Below are positions 16,595 to 24,266 of a stretch of 43,960 nucleotides of DNA, in pieces. The stretch comes from UBA11606 sp039815945 (GTDB lineage: Bacteria; Actinomycetota; Acidimicrobiia; Acidimicrobiales; Aldehydirespiratoraceae), in NCBI GenBank assembly GCA_039815945.1, contig JBCBYI010000003.1, positions 1-43,960 on the forward strand, read 5' to 3'. Under the pieces are notes generated by a model, which was not told where the DNA came from, ran no database searches, and was given only the letters and a program-made list of their open reading frames with translations. A program made the translations under genes and the position numbers. Positions within the stretch are counted from its first letter, which is position 1, and each line of letters begins with the position of its first letter.

Positions 16595-17151
16595 CGCGCA
16601 GCCAACGTGTTCCAGACCGCGACCATCGTCAGCCCGTCGACGATGCGACCGGCGGCGACGAGCTCGGCGAGATCATCGAGCGGGACCCATGCGACCTCGA
16701 CCGTCTCGTCGAGTTCGCTGGGGTCGCCCTGCCGTTCGGCCGAGGCCGCAGCGAAGAGCTGGAACTCCTGGTCACTCGTGCCCGACGACGGATGCCATCG
16801 GCAGCGGAACTCGACCGGGCCACACGCCCAGCCCGTCTCCTCCAGGGCTTCGCGCCGGGCCGCGTCGGCCGGGTCCTCACCCGGGTCGACGACGCCGGCC
16901 GGGATCTCCCAGCCCCAGGTGTCGGGGATCATGCGATGGCGCCAGATCATCAAGAGGGCGTCGTCGACGACGACGACGGTTCCGACGGCCGGATGCTCGA
17001 ACCGGACCGCTTCGTGTTCGAAGCGGCGACCCGACGGCACCGACACGTCGACGAGGTCGAGGCCGCACCACCACGAGTGGTACACCGAACGGCTGCCGTG
17101 CACCGCCCAGACGGCCCGTTCGGGTGTCGGGGGATCGAAGGGGTCGACCAT
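16591..17151 (-). CDS. NUDIX hydrolase (ADP-ribose pyrophosphatase-like), copy 2
   Basis: A 186-residue paralogue of the next gene, with an intact NUDIX box (GVVDPGEDPADAARREALEE then TGW). The shared flanks are WAVHGSRSVYHS near the N-terminus and LLMIWRHRMIPDTWGWEIPAG before the box. ATG 17151 is chosen because TAGGGT (17164-17159) lies 7 nt upstream, giving a leaderless message that also carries copy 1. The promoter is separate from sufB, whose stop is about 50 bp further upstream, so these genes need not share SUF regulation. Substrate unknown. Confidence 0.9.
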   Translation of the reverse strand: MVDPFDPPTPERAVWAVHGSRSVYHSWWCGLDLVDVSVPSGRRFEHEAVRFEHPAVGTVVVVDDALLMIWRHRMIPDTWGWEIPAGVVDPGEDPADAARREALEETGWACGPVEFRCRWHPSSGTSDQEFQLFAAASAERQGDPSELDETVEVAWVPLDDLAELVAAGRIVDGLTMVAVWNTLAAR

Positions 17152-17204
17152 CGGGGCCACCCTAGAACGCGACTCGGCCCCGCCCCGGGGGGGGGAGGAG
17201 TGCC

Positions 17205-18608
17205 CTAGCCGACGCTGCCTTCCATCTGCAGCTCGATCAGGCGGGACCACTCGACCGCGTACTCCATCGGGAGGGTGCGGGTGACCGGCTCGATGAAGCC
17301 GTTGACGATCATGCCCATCGCCTGCTCCTCGGTGAGGCCACGCGACTGCAGGTAGAAGAGCTGCTCGTCGGCGACCCGGGAGACAGTGGCCTCGTGACCA
17401 ATGACGGCGTCGCCCGAACCGACCTCCATGTAGGGGTAGGTGTCGGAGATCGACTCGTCGTCGAGGATGAGGGCGTCGCACTGGACGTGGGACTTGCAGC
17501 CGTAGGCGTCGTCCTCGACCCGAACGAGACCGCGGTACGAGGTGCGGCCGCCGTCCTTGGAGATCGACTTCGAGACGATCTTGGAGGTGGTCTCCGGCGC
17601 GGCGTGGATCATCTTGGCGCCGGTGTCCTGGTGCTGGTTGGGACCGGCGTAGGCGACCGAGAGCACCTCACCCGACGCCTTCGGGCCGGCGAGCACGACG
17701 GCCGGGTACTTCATGGTGAGCTTCGAGCCGATGTTGCCGTCGATCCACTCCATGTGGCCCTCGGCTTCGACGTAGGCCCGCTTGGTGACCAGGTTGAAGA
17801 CGTTGTCGGACCAGTTCTGGATCGTGGTGTAGGTGACCCGAGCCGACGGCTTCACGACGATCTCCACGACGGCGGAGTGCAGCGAGTCCGACGTGTAGGT
17901 CGGGGCCGAGCAGCCCTCGATGTAGTGCACCTTCGAGCCCTCGTCGGCGATGATGAGGGTGCGCTCGAACTGGCCCATGTTCTCCGCGTTGATGCGGAAG
18001 TAGGCCTGCAGCGGCATCTCGACCTCGACGCCCGGCGGGACATAGATGAACGAGCCACCGGACCAGGCGGCAGAGTTGAGGGCGGAGTACTTGTTGTCGT
18101 TCGGCGGGATGATCTTGCCGAAGTAGTCCTTGACGAGCTGCGGGTACTCCTTGACCGCGGTGTCCATGTCGCAGAACAGCACGCCCTGCGCCTCAAGGTC
18201 CTCGCGGTTGCGGTGGTAGACGACCTCGGACTCGTACTGGGCGGTGACACCGGCGAGGTACTTGCGCTCGGCCTCGGGGATGCCCAGCTTCTCGTAGGTG
18301 TTCTTGATCGACTCCGGGACCTCGTCCCAGTCGTCGCTCAGATCGCCCTTGGGCTTGATGTAGTAGTAGATGTCGTCGAAGTCGAGGTCAGACGTGTCGC
18401 CACCCCAGCTCGGGCGAGGACGGCGCTCGAAGCGCTGGTGCGACTTCAGACGGAAGTCGAGCATCCAGTCGGGCTCGCCCTTGAGCCACGACATCTCTCG
18501 AAGGATGTCTTCGTTGAGGCCCTTCTTGGGCTTGAAGACGTAGTCCTCTTCGTCGGCCCAGCCGAGCTGGTACTTGCCGAGGTCGATGCCGATGTCGGTG
18601 GACGCCAT
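17205..18608 (-). CDS. sufB: SufB scaffold subunit
   Basis: A 467-residue core subunit of the SufBCD complex, on which the nascent Fe-S cluster is built. Diagnostic stretches include GGSFIYVPPGVEVEMPLQAY, HYIEGCSAPTYTSDSLHSAV and SHVQCDALILDDESISDTYP (conserved Cys). The C-terminal signature is VGSGDAVIGHEATVSRVADEQLFYLQSRGL. ATG 18608 is preceded by AAAGG at a normal Shine-Dalgarno distance, unlike most genes here, so this message has a real leader. The leader starts near the operator at 18662-18685 and contains the palindrome at 18641-18658. It is transcribed alone, away from sufD-sufC2 and sufC1-sufS-sufU. Confidence 0.95.
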   Translation of the reverse strand: MASTDIGIDLGKYQLGWADEEDYVFKPKKGLNEDILREMSWLKGEPDWMLDFRLKSHQRFERRPRPSWGGDTSDLDFDDIYYYIKPKGDLSDDWDEVPESIKNTYEKLGIPEAERKYLAGVTAQYESEVVYHRNREDLEAQGVLFCDMDTAVKEYPQLVKDYFGKIIPPNDNKYSALNSAAWSGGSFIYVPPGVEVEMPLQAYFRINAENMGQFERTLIIADEGSKVHYIEGCSAPTYTSDSLHSAVVEIVVKPSARVTYTTIQNWSDNVFNLVTKRAYVEAEGHMEWIDGNIGSKLTMKYPAVVLAGPKASGEVLSVAYAGPNQHQDTGAKMIHAAPETTSKIVSKSISKDGGRTSYRGLVRVEDDAYGCKSHVQCDALILDDESISDTYPYMEVGSGDAVIGHEATVSRVADEQLFYLQSRGLTEEQAMGMIVNGFIEPVTRTLPMEYAVEWSRLIELQMEGSVG

Positions 18609-18640
18609 GGAGGTGCCTTTCAACGAGGTGCGTGGGGGAG

Positions 18641-18658
18641 CCGAGGAGGCCTCCTCGG
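18641..18658. repeat. 18-bp palindrome in the sufB leader
   Basis: CCGAGGAGGCCTCCTCGG is a perfect palindrome between the SUF operator and the sufB start. In RNA it would form a 7-bp stem with a GGCC loop, or dimerise. It contains AGGAGG, a Shine-Dalgarno-like string too far from the ATG to serve it. A role in mRNA stability or translational control, or a second protein-binding site, is possible. Confidence 0.6.
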
Positions 18659-18661
18659 CAA

Positions 18662-18685
18662 TTAACACTACGCAGATAGTAACAA
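18662..18685. promoter_or_regulatory. SUF operator, copy C
   Basis: The left arm TTAACACTAC (18662-18671) matches the consensus exactly. The right arm ATAGTAACAA (18676-18685) keeps 6 of 10 positions and the same 4-bp spacing. It lies 54-77 bp upstream of the sufB start and 1 bp from the end of the phosphatase gene. The weaker right arm may set a different affinity from copies A and B. Confidence 0.7.
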
Positions 18686-18686
18686 C

Positions 18687-19244
18687 TCAGGAGGGCTTTT
18701 CGACAGTCGGGTACAGCGATTTCAGCAGTTCCGAGGTCAGATCCCGCAGCTCGTCGGCAGTCTTGCGGTTCACCCGGGCCGAGCGGCCGTACGGGTCGGC
18801 GATCTCGTCGGGGCCGTCGCCCAGCAGATCCCCGTGCTCGCGGGCGTCGTCGGCTGCTGCGAGACGCTCGTGGGGATCCGCGATCACCGGATCGACCGCC
18901 CCGAGCGCGGCGACCGCACCCTTGAGGGTGAAGATGCCGCGGGGTCCGCAGGCCGCCGCGAGGTCACGGCCGTGGCGCCGCTCCATCGTCACGACGAGAT
19001 CGGCCTCGTCGACCATCGAGGCCGTGGTCACCCGGGATCGATGGTCGGCCAGGTCGATGCCCCGCTCCCCCATCACCGTCACCATCATCGGAGAGGCCGG
19101 CTCGCCGTCGAAGAGAAAGCCCGACGACGACACCTCGACGTCGAGTCCCTGCTCGATGGCGCCGGTGCGCAACAGCGCTTCGGCCGCCGGCGAGCGACAG
19201 ATGTTGGCCGTGCAGACGACCAGGACGCGCAGGGGCTCGGCCAC
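18687..19244 (-). CDS. Low-molecular-weight protein tyrosine phosphatase family protein
   Basis: A 185-residue protein. The phosphate-binding loop is VCTANICRSPAAEALLR, with nucleophile Cys11 and Arg17 (CX5R), and the general-acid Asp lies in EIADPYGRS near the C-terminus. Family members remove phosphate from tyrosine or small substrates, or act as arsenate reductases. The second Cys in the loop (Cys16), next to Arg17, is common in LMW-PTPs, while the extra Cys pair of arsenate reductases is not seen. It is third in the run flavin reductase, hexapeptide protein, phosphatase, with 1 bp between genes. Confidence 0.85.
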   Translation of the reverse strand: MAEPLRVLVVCTANICRSPAAEALLRTGAIEQGLDVEVSSSGFLFDGEPASPMMVTVMGERGIDLADHRSRVTTASMVDEADLVVTMERRHGRDLAAACGPRGIFTLKGAVAALGAVDPVIADPHERLAAADDAREHGDLLGDGPDEIADPYGRSARVNRKTADELRDLTSELLKSLYPTVEKPS

Positions 19245-19245
19245 C

Positions 19246-19764
19246 TCAGTCGATGCGGCGCAACTCGGTGCGGAACTGGGCGCCGCGGGTGACGTAGGCG
19301 TCGACGTTCATACGGGCGTGGAACTCGTCGAGCACGCCCTCGCGGATCTTTGCCGGCACGCCGAGCGCCATCGAGCACCGCGGGACCTCGACCCCGCCGG
19401 GCACCATCGCGGCGCCGCCCACGAGCGCGTGCTCGTGGATGATCGCATTGTGCAACACGATCGACCCGGAGCCGACGAGCGCCCAGTCGTGGACGATGCA
19501 GCCCTCGAGGTGGGCGAGGTGGCCGACGGTGACGTTGTCGCCGATCTTGGTCGGGGTGAACGCCGTGGTGTGAATCACCGCACCGTCCTGGATCGACGTG
19601 TTCTCGCCGATGGTGATCGGCCCGTCGTCGCCGCGGATCACGGCCTGGGGCCACACCGACGAGCCGGCGCCGAGCGTGACGTTGCCGATGACCGTCGCGT
19701 CGGGATGCACGTAGGCGGTCTCGTGGATCTCCGGAACCAGATCGCCGAGCGCGTAGACCGCCAT
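19246..19764 (-). CDS. Gamma-carbonic anhydrase-like hexapeptide protein
   Basis: A 172-residue left-handed beta-helix protein. The signature stretch VIRGDDGPITIGENTSIQDG and the following VIHTT, VTVGHLAHLEG and HNAIIHEHA supply the residues and three His ligands expected for a zinc or iron site at the trimer interface. Family members include gamma-carbonic anhydrases and related acyltransferase-like proteins (YrdA, PaaY), so catalytic activity cannot be assumed. The ATG shares one base with the upstream flavin reductase stop (TGATG), indicating coupled translation. Confidence 0.85.
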   Translation of the reverse strand: MAVYALGDLVPEIHETAYVHPDATVIGNVTLGAGSSVWPQAVIRGDDGPITIGENTSIQDGAVIHTTAFTPTKIGDNVTVGHLAHLEGCIVHDWALVGSGSIVLHNAIIHEHALVGGAAMVPGGVEVPRCSMALGVPAKIREGVLDEFHARMNVDAYVTRGAQFRTELRRID

Positions 19765-20243
19765 CAGATCGCCTCGTACTTGCCGTAGCCGCCCTGGAAG
19801 AACAGGAGTGGCCCCTGCTCGCCGGTGACCTCGAGTTCCTTGACGAGGCCGACGACGATGTCGTGATCGCCGCCGTCGTGGATGGCGTGGATCTCACAAT
19901 CGATGTAGCCGACGACGTCGGGCAGGACCGGAGCGCCGGTCGCGGCCGTGGTCCAGTCGATGCCGGCGAAGCGGTCGTCGGAGGGCATGGCGAACAGACC
20001 GCACGTGTCCTTTTGGTCCTCGCCGAGGATGTTGGCGCAGAAGGCGCCGGTCTCCTTGATCGCTTGCCAGGTGCCCGAGGTCGTGCCGGGGCAGAACATC
20101 ACGAGCGGCGGGTCGAGCGACACGCTGGCGAACGACCCGATCGCCATACCGGCCGGCCCGTCGTCGGTCGCACCGGTCACGACGGTGACACCGGTCGGGA
20201 AGTGTCCGAGCACCCTGCGGAAGTCGGCCGGATCGATCGTCAT
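19764..20243 (-). CDS. Flavin reductase domain protein (NAD(P)H:FMN oxidoreductase-like)
   Basis: A 159-residue flavin-binding split-barrel protein. Typical strings are RRVLGHFPTGVTVVTG at the start, GMAIGSFASVSLDPPLVMFC in the middle and a Gly-Gly-Tyr C-terminus. These enzymes supply reduced FMN or FAD to a partner monooxygenase; no partner is adjacent, although an LLM-type enzyme lies 15 kb away. The start MTIDPADF at 20243 is preferred: GAGGTG (20253-20248) is 4 nt upstream and TACCGT (20295-20290) gives a promoter about 45 bp upstream. The longer N-terminal extension is Arg-rich and would lie upstream of that promoter. It heads a three-gene run. Confidence 0.85.
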   Translation of the reverse strand: MTIDPADFRRVLGHFPTGVTVVTGATDDGPAGMAIGSFASVSLDPPLVMFCPGTTSGTWQAIKETGAFCANILGEDQKDTCGLFAMPSDDRFAGIDWTTAATGAPVLPDVVGYIDCEIHAIHDGGDHDIVVGLVKELEVTGEQGPLLFFQGGYGKYEAI

Positions 20244-20367
20244 TGCACACCTCGCTGCGGGCCCTCGAGCCCTCGTCTTGACCAGGCGTACGGTAGCGCC
20301 TGTGACCATGAGCACCGTGGCGCCGGTGACGGGTCCGGGCCTGGCGCAGCGCGTGGCCCGAACGTGG

Positions 20368-21246
<879 letters not shown>

Positions 21247-21337
21247 GGAGAGACAACGGTAGTGAAGACGTGTCCCTCAGGTGAAGCGCGTGTGACGCAT
21301 ATCTCACGAACGCGTCCGGTGTGCGACGATGCACGCC

Positions 21338-22789
21338 ATGGCCGACACCACCACCGCCAAGCCGCCGTTGCCCGACGGCCTCGTCGCAATCGTGAAGGAG
21401 GACTGCCCGACCTGTGTGCTCGTCGCACCGGTGCTGGCCGACCTCGCCGATCGAGCGTCGTTGACCGCGATCACCCAGGACAACGCGTCGTTCCCCCAGC
21501 CCGCCGAGTGGGTCGTGCACGACCACGACCTCGCGCTGTCGTGGCACCACGACATCGAGACGGTGCCGACCCTGTTGCGAGTCGTCGACGGCGAACCGAC
21601 CGAACGCCTCGAGGGCTGGAAGCGCGACGACTGGGAGGCGTTTACCGGCGTCGACGCACTCGGCACCGAACTCCCGGACTGGCGGCCCGGATGCGGCTCG
21701 CTGAGCGTCGACCCCAACCGGGCCGACGAGCTCGCGGTGCGCTTCTCCGGTTCGGCGATGAGCAGCCGCCGGATCGAGATCGCCGCCCTCGAAGACGAGT
21801 GGGAAGCGATGTATGACCGCGACTGGTCCGACGGGCTGCCCGTCGTTCCGCCCACCGAAGCTCGGGTCCTGCGGATGCTCGAGGGCACGACCCGCGACCC
21901 CGACGAGGTGGTGGCCGTCGTTCCGCCCGATCTGGTCGACGTCACGGTCGAGAAGATCGCGATCAATGCGGTGATGGCCGGGTGCAAGCCCGAGTACCTG
22001 CCGGTGGTGATCGCCGCGGTCGAGGCGATCTGCACCGACGACTTCAACATGCACGGCGTGCTCGCCACGACGATGGACGTCGGCCCAGTGATCATCGTCA
22101 ACGGCCCGATCCGCCACGAGATCGGGATGAACTCGGGCGGCAACGTGCTCGGCCAGGGCAACCGGGCCAACTCGACGATCGGCCGGGCGGTGCAGTTGGT
22201 CGTGCGCAACATCGGCGGCGGCAAGCCCGGCGGGGTCGACCGTTCGGCCCACGGCAGCCCCCACAAGATCGGACTCGCGTTCGCGGAGGATGAAGAGGGT
22301 TCGCCGTGGAGCTCGCTGGCCGAGAGCCGCGGCTTCAGCTCGGATCAGTCGACCGTCACCGTGTGGTGTGGCGGTGGCCCGCAGGTGTTCGTCGACCAGA
22401 TCTCGCGCACCCCCGAATCGCTCACCAAACACTTCGCGGCGTACCTCAAGACCAACCTCACGCCCCGCATGGTGATGATGGAGACGGTGCTCGTGCTCGG
22501 GCCCGAACACATGTCGCGCTACCGCGACGCCGGATGGGATCGGGCCCGGTTCCTGTCGGAGCTCGAATCGCATCTGCAGCTCGACACCGACGACCTCGTC
22601 CGCGGTGCCGATGGGATCGACGAAGGCCTTCCCGAGGCGTGGGCCGGCAACCAGGTCGGCAAGTTCTGGCCTGGCGGCATCCATGTCGTGCATGCGGGCG
22701 GCGCGACCGGATTGTTCTCGATGGCCTTCGGTGGCTGGGTTCCGCCGCCGAAGGGTAGTGTCTGCACGACGAAGGAGATCATCCGATGA
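21338..22789 (+). CDS. Thioredoxin-domain fusion protein, partner of the UGSC selenoprotein
   Basis: A 483-residue protein. Residues 1-100 are a thioredoxin-like domain with the redox pair Cys23-Pro-Thr-Cys26 (KEDCPTC) and cis-Pro77 (ETVPTLL). The remaining ~330 residues form a Gly-rich domain of unknown function. It opens DWSDGLPVVPPTEARV and contains TVEKIAINAVMAGCKPEYLPVVIAAVEAI, GMNSGGNVLGQGNRAN and a Cys in VTVWCGGG. I recall such domains near UGSC-family genes, but no reaction is assigned. The start is ATG 21338, 7 nt after GACGAT (21325-21330); the upstream ATG at 21329 lies in that hexamer. Its stop overlaps the selenoprotein ATG (ATGA), and the selenoprotein's Shine-Dalgarno GAAGGAG lies in its last codons. 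Cytosolic; no signal peptide. Confidence 0.8.
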   Translation: MADTTTAKPPLPDGLVAIVKEDCPTCVLVAPVLADLADRASLTAITQDNASFPQPAEWVVHDHDLALSWHHDIETVPTLLRVVDGEPTERLEGWKRDDWEAFTGVDALGTELPDWRPGCGSLSVDPNRADELAVRFSGSAMSSRRIEIAALEDEWEAMYDRDWSDGLPVVPPTEARVLRMLEGTTRDPDEVVAVVPPDLVDVTVEKIAINAVMAGCKPEYLPVVIAAVEAICTDDFNMHGVLATTMDVGPVIIVNGPIRHEIGMNSGGNVLGQGNRANSTIGRAVQLVVRNIGGGKPGGVDRSAHGSPHKIGLAFAEDEEGSPWSSLAESRGFSSDQSTVTVWCGGGPQVFVDQISRTPESLTKHFAAYLKTNLTPRMVMMETVLVLGPEHMSRYRDAGWDRARFLSELESHLQLDTDDLVRGADGIDEGLPEAWAGNQVGKFWPGGIHVVHAGGATGLFSMAFGGWVPPPKGSVCTTKEIIR

Positions 22790-23307
22790 GCACCGTCCTC
22801 GATCCGACCAGCGAGTCCCGACCGGAGCAGCGCGAGCTCGTGGCGCGGCCCGAATCGCTCGACGGCCTCACCATCGGACTTCTCGACATCTCCAAGCCGC
22901 GCGGTGACGTCTTCCTCGATCGACTCGAGGAGAAGCTCACCGGGCTCGGCGCGTCGGTCAACCGCTACATGAAGCCGACCTTCGCCAAGCCGGCCCCGGT
23001 CGACATGCGCCACGAGATCGCCACGTCGTGCGACGCGGTGATCGAAGCGCTCGCTGATTGAGGCAGCTGTACGACGTGCAGTGTGCACGACATCAGCGAC
23101 CTTGAACGACGCGGCATTCCCGGGGTCTTCGTGGCCTCGGAGGGCTTCATCGACGCCGCCGAGACCCAGGCGTCCGCGCTCGGTCACCCGACCGCTCGGG
23201 TCTTCACCCCCCATCCGATCCAGGACCGTACCGACGACGAGATGCGAGAGATCGCCGACGCCGCCGTCGAGGCCCTGATCGCTCGGATCACCGGCCCCCA
23301 GGACTGA
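22786..23307 (+). CDS. UGSC-family selenoprotein (in-frame TGA read as selenocysteine)
   Basis: A 173-residue protein if the TGA at 23059-23061 (codon 92) is read as Sec. The reading frame is open on both sides, and the codons after TGA give Gly-Ser-Cys-Thr-Thr-Cys, making U92-G-S-C95-T-T-C98, a redox-type UxxCxxC motif. The flanks are protein-like: GLTIGLLDISKPRGDVFLDRL and ATSCDAVIEALAD before, VHDISDLERRGIPGVFVASEGF after. A SECIS-like hairpin follows the TGA. The UGSC (seleno)protein family is named for this motif. GAAGGAG (22771-22777) is 8 nt before the ATG, which overlaps the thioredoxin-fusion stop. Role unknown; presumably a selenol-based redox or reductase step with that partner. 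Termination at TGA would leave a 91-residue stub. No sel genes are in the window. Confidence 0.93.
23066..23097 (+). promoter_or_regulatory. Bacterial SECIS element candidate
   Basis: The mRNA starting 4 nt after the TGA can fold: GCTG (23066-23069) pairs with CAGC (23094-23097), A71-T93 and G73-C91 pair with small mismatches between, and CGTGCA (23075-23080) pairs with TGCACG (23084-23089) around the loop GTG (23081-23083). The apical loop begins 19 nt after the TGA and opens with G. This fits the known bacterial SECIS pattern of a short loop with an early guanine at about 16-37 nt, which recruits SelB. Confidence 0.85.
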
Positions 23308-23310
23308 GTC

Positions 23311-24177
23311 TCAGGGCAGCCGGAGCGACTCGCCGTCCTCGACGGCGAGTCCGTCGCGCACGAGCCCGGCGACGATCATCTCGACCCGAACCCTGTCGGG
23401 CTCGTCGACGACGACCGCGACCGTGGAGCGCTCGACCGGGCCCGAGCGCAGGGCGTCGACGAGTCGGCCTCGCAGCTGGCGATCGCTCCCCTCGAACCGG
23501 GCCTGCGGCGTCGACACCGCGGCGGAGCCGACGGCCGGGTCGTCGCCGACGCCTCGCCAGCCACACCATCGGTGAACCGGACACTCGGCGCAGGCCGGCG
23601 AGCGCTTGGTGCACACGAGCGCCCCGAGCTCCATGATCGACTGGTTCCAGTGCCACGGCTGGTCGTCGGGGGCCAGCGCGTCGGCGCGAGCCTGCGCCTG
23701 CTTGGGCGTGAGCCGCTCGCCGTCCCAACGGGCGAGGACGCGCCCGATGTTGGTGTCGACGACGGCGGCCGGGAGCTCGTGGGCGAAGGCCCGCACGGCC
23801 CGCGCCGTGTAGGGCCCGACCCCGGGGAGCGCGAGCAGGTCGCCGAGCCGCTCCGGCAGCCGACCTCCGTGCCGCTCGACCATCGCCGCCGCGGCACGAT
23901 GGAGATTGAGCGGCCGCCGGTTGTAGCCCAGACCCGCCCACTCCTCCACCACGTCGCCCGCCGGTGCCGCGGCACAGTCGGCGGGTGTCGGAAATCGCTC
24001 GAGGAACCGGGGCAACCGGTCGACGACCCGGGCCACCTGTGTCTGTTGAAGCATGGTCTCCGACACCAGGATCGCCCATGGGTCGCGGGTGCGGCGCCAG
24101 GGCAGATCGCGCAGCGAACGCTCGCCCCAGCCGAGCACGGCACGGCGGCGTTCGGCGTCGTGCGGCGTGGTCGACAT
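23311..24177 (-). CDS. mutY: A/G-specific adenine glycosylase MutY
   Basis: A 288-residue base-excision repair enzyme that removes adenine mispaired with 8-oxoguanine. Catalytic Glu40 lies in SETMLQQTQV. The helix-hairpin-helix is LPGVGPYTARAVRAFA, the catalytic Asp is in AAVVDTNIGRVLAR, and the [4Fe-4S] loop is C-x6-C-x2-C-x5-C in CTKRSPACAECPVHRWC. It lacks the full C-terminal NUDIX-like 8-oxoG recognition domain of E. coli MutY, as is usual in shorter actinobacterial forms. ATG 24177 is 8 nt after TACAGT (24191-24186). It converges on the selenoprotein gene with only 3 bp between stops. It is one of the Fe-S proteins the local SUF system would supply. Confidence 0.93.
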   Translation of the reverse strand: MSTTPHDAERRRAVLGWGERSLRDLPWRRTRDPWAILVSETMLQQTQVARVVDRLPRFLERFPTPADCAAAPAGDVVEEWAGLGYNRRPLNLHRAAAAMVERHGGRLPERLGDLLALPGVGPYTARAVRAFAHELPAAVVDTNIGRVLARWDGERLTPKQAQARADALAPDDQPWHWNQSIMELGALVCTKRSPACAECPVHRWCGWRGVGDDPAVGSAAVSTPQARFEGSDRQLRGRLVDALRSGPVERSTVAVVVDEPDRVRVEMIVAGLVRDGLAVEDGESLRLP

Positions 24178-24266
24178 GGCCGCCGACTGTAGGCAACTCG
24201 GCCCCTCCGACCCTCATGCGAACCCCCTTCGGCGCCGATGGATCGTGGAGGACGGGTAGGCGGATC

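Noticed and set aside
17187..17195. Run of nine G as a phase-variation tract
   Set aside because: It lies between the sufB stop and the NUDIX promoter, not in a coding sequence or between promoter elements.
22786..23061. A complete 91-residue gene ending at TGA 23059, with a separate 74-residue gene at 23083
   Set aside because: The two lie in one frame, joined by TGA-Gly-Ser-Cys, with a SECIS-like hairpin and family-like sequence on both sides; the second piece has no ribosome site or promoter.
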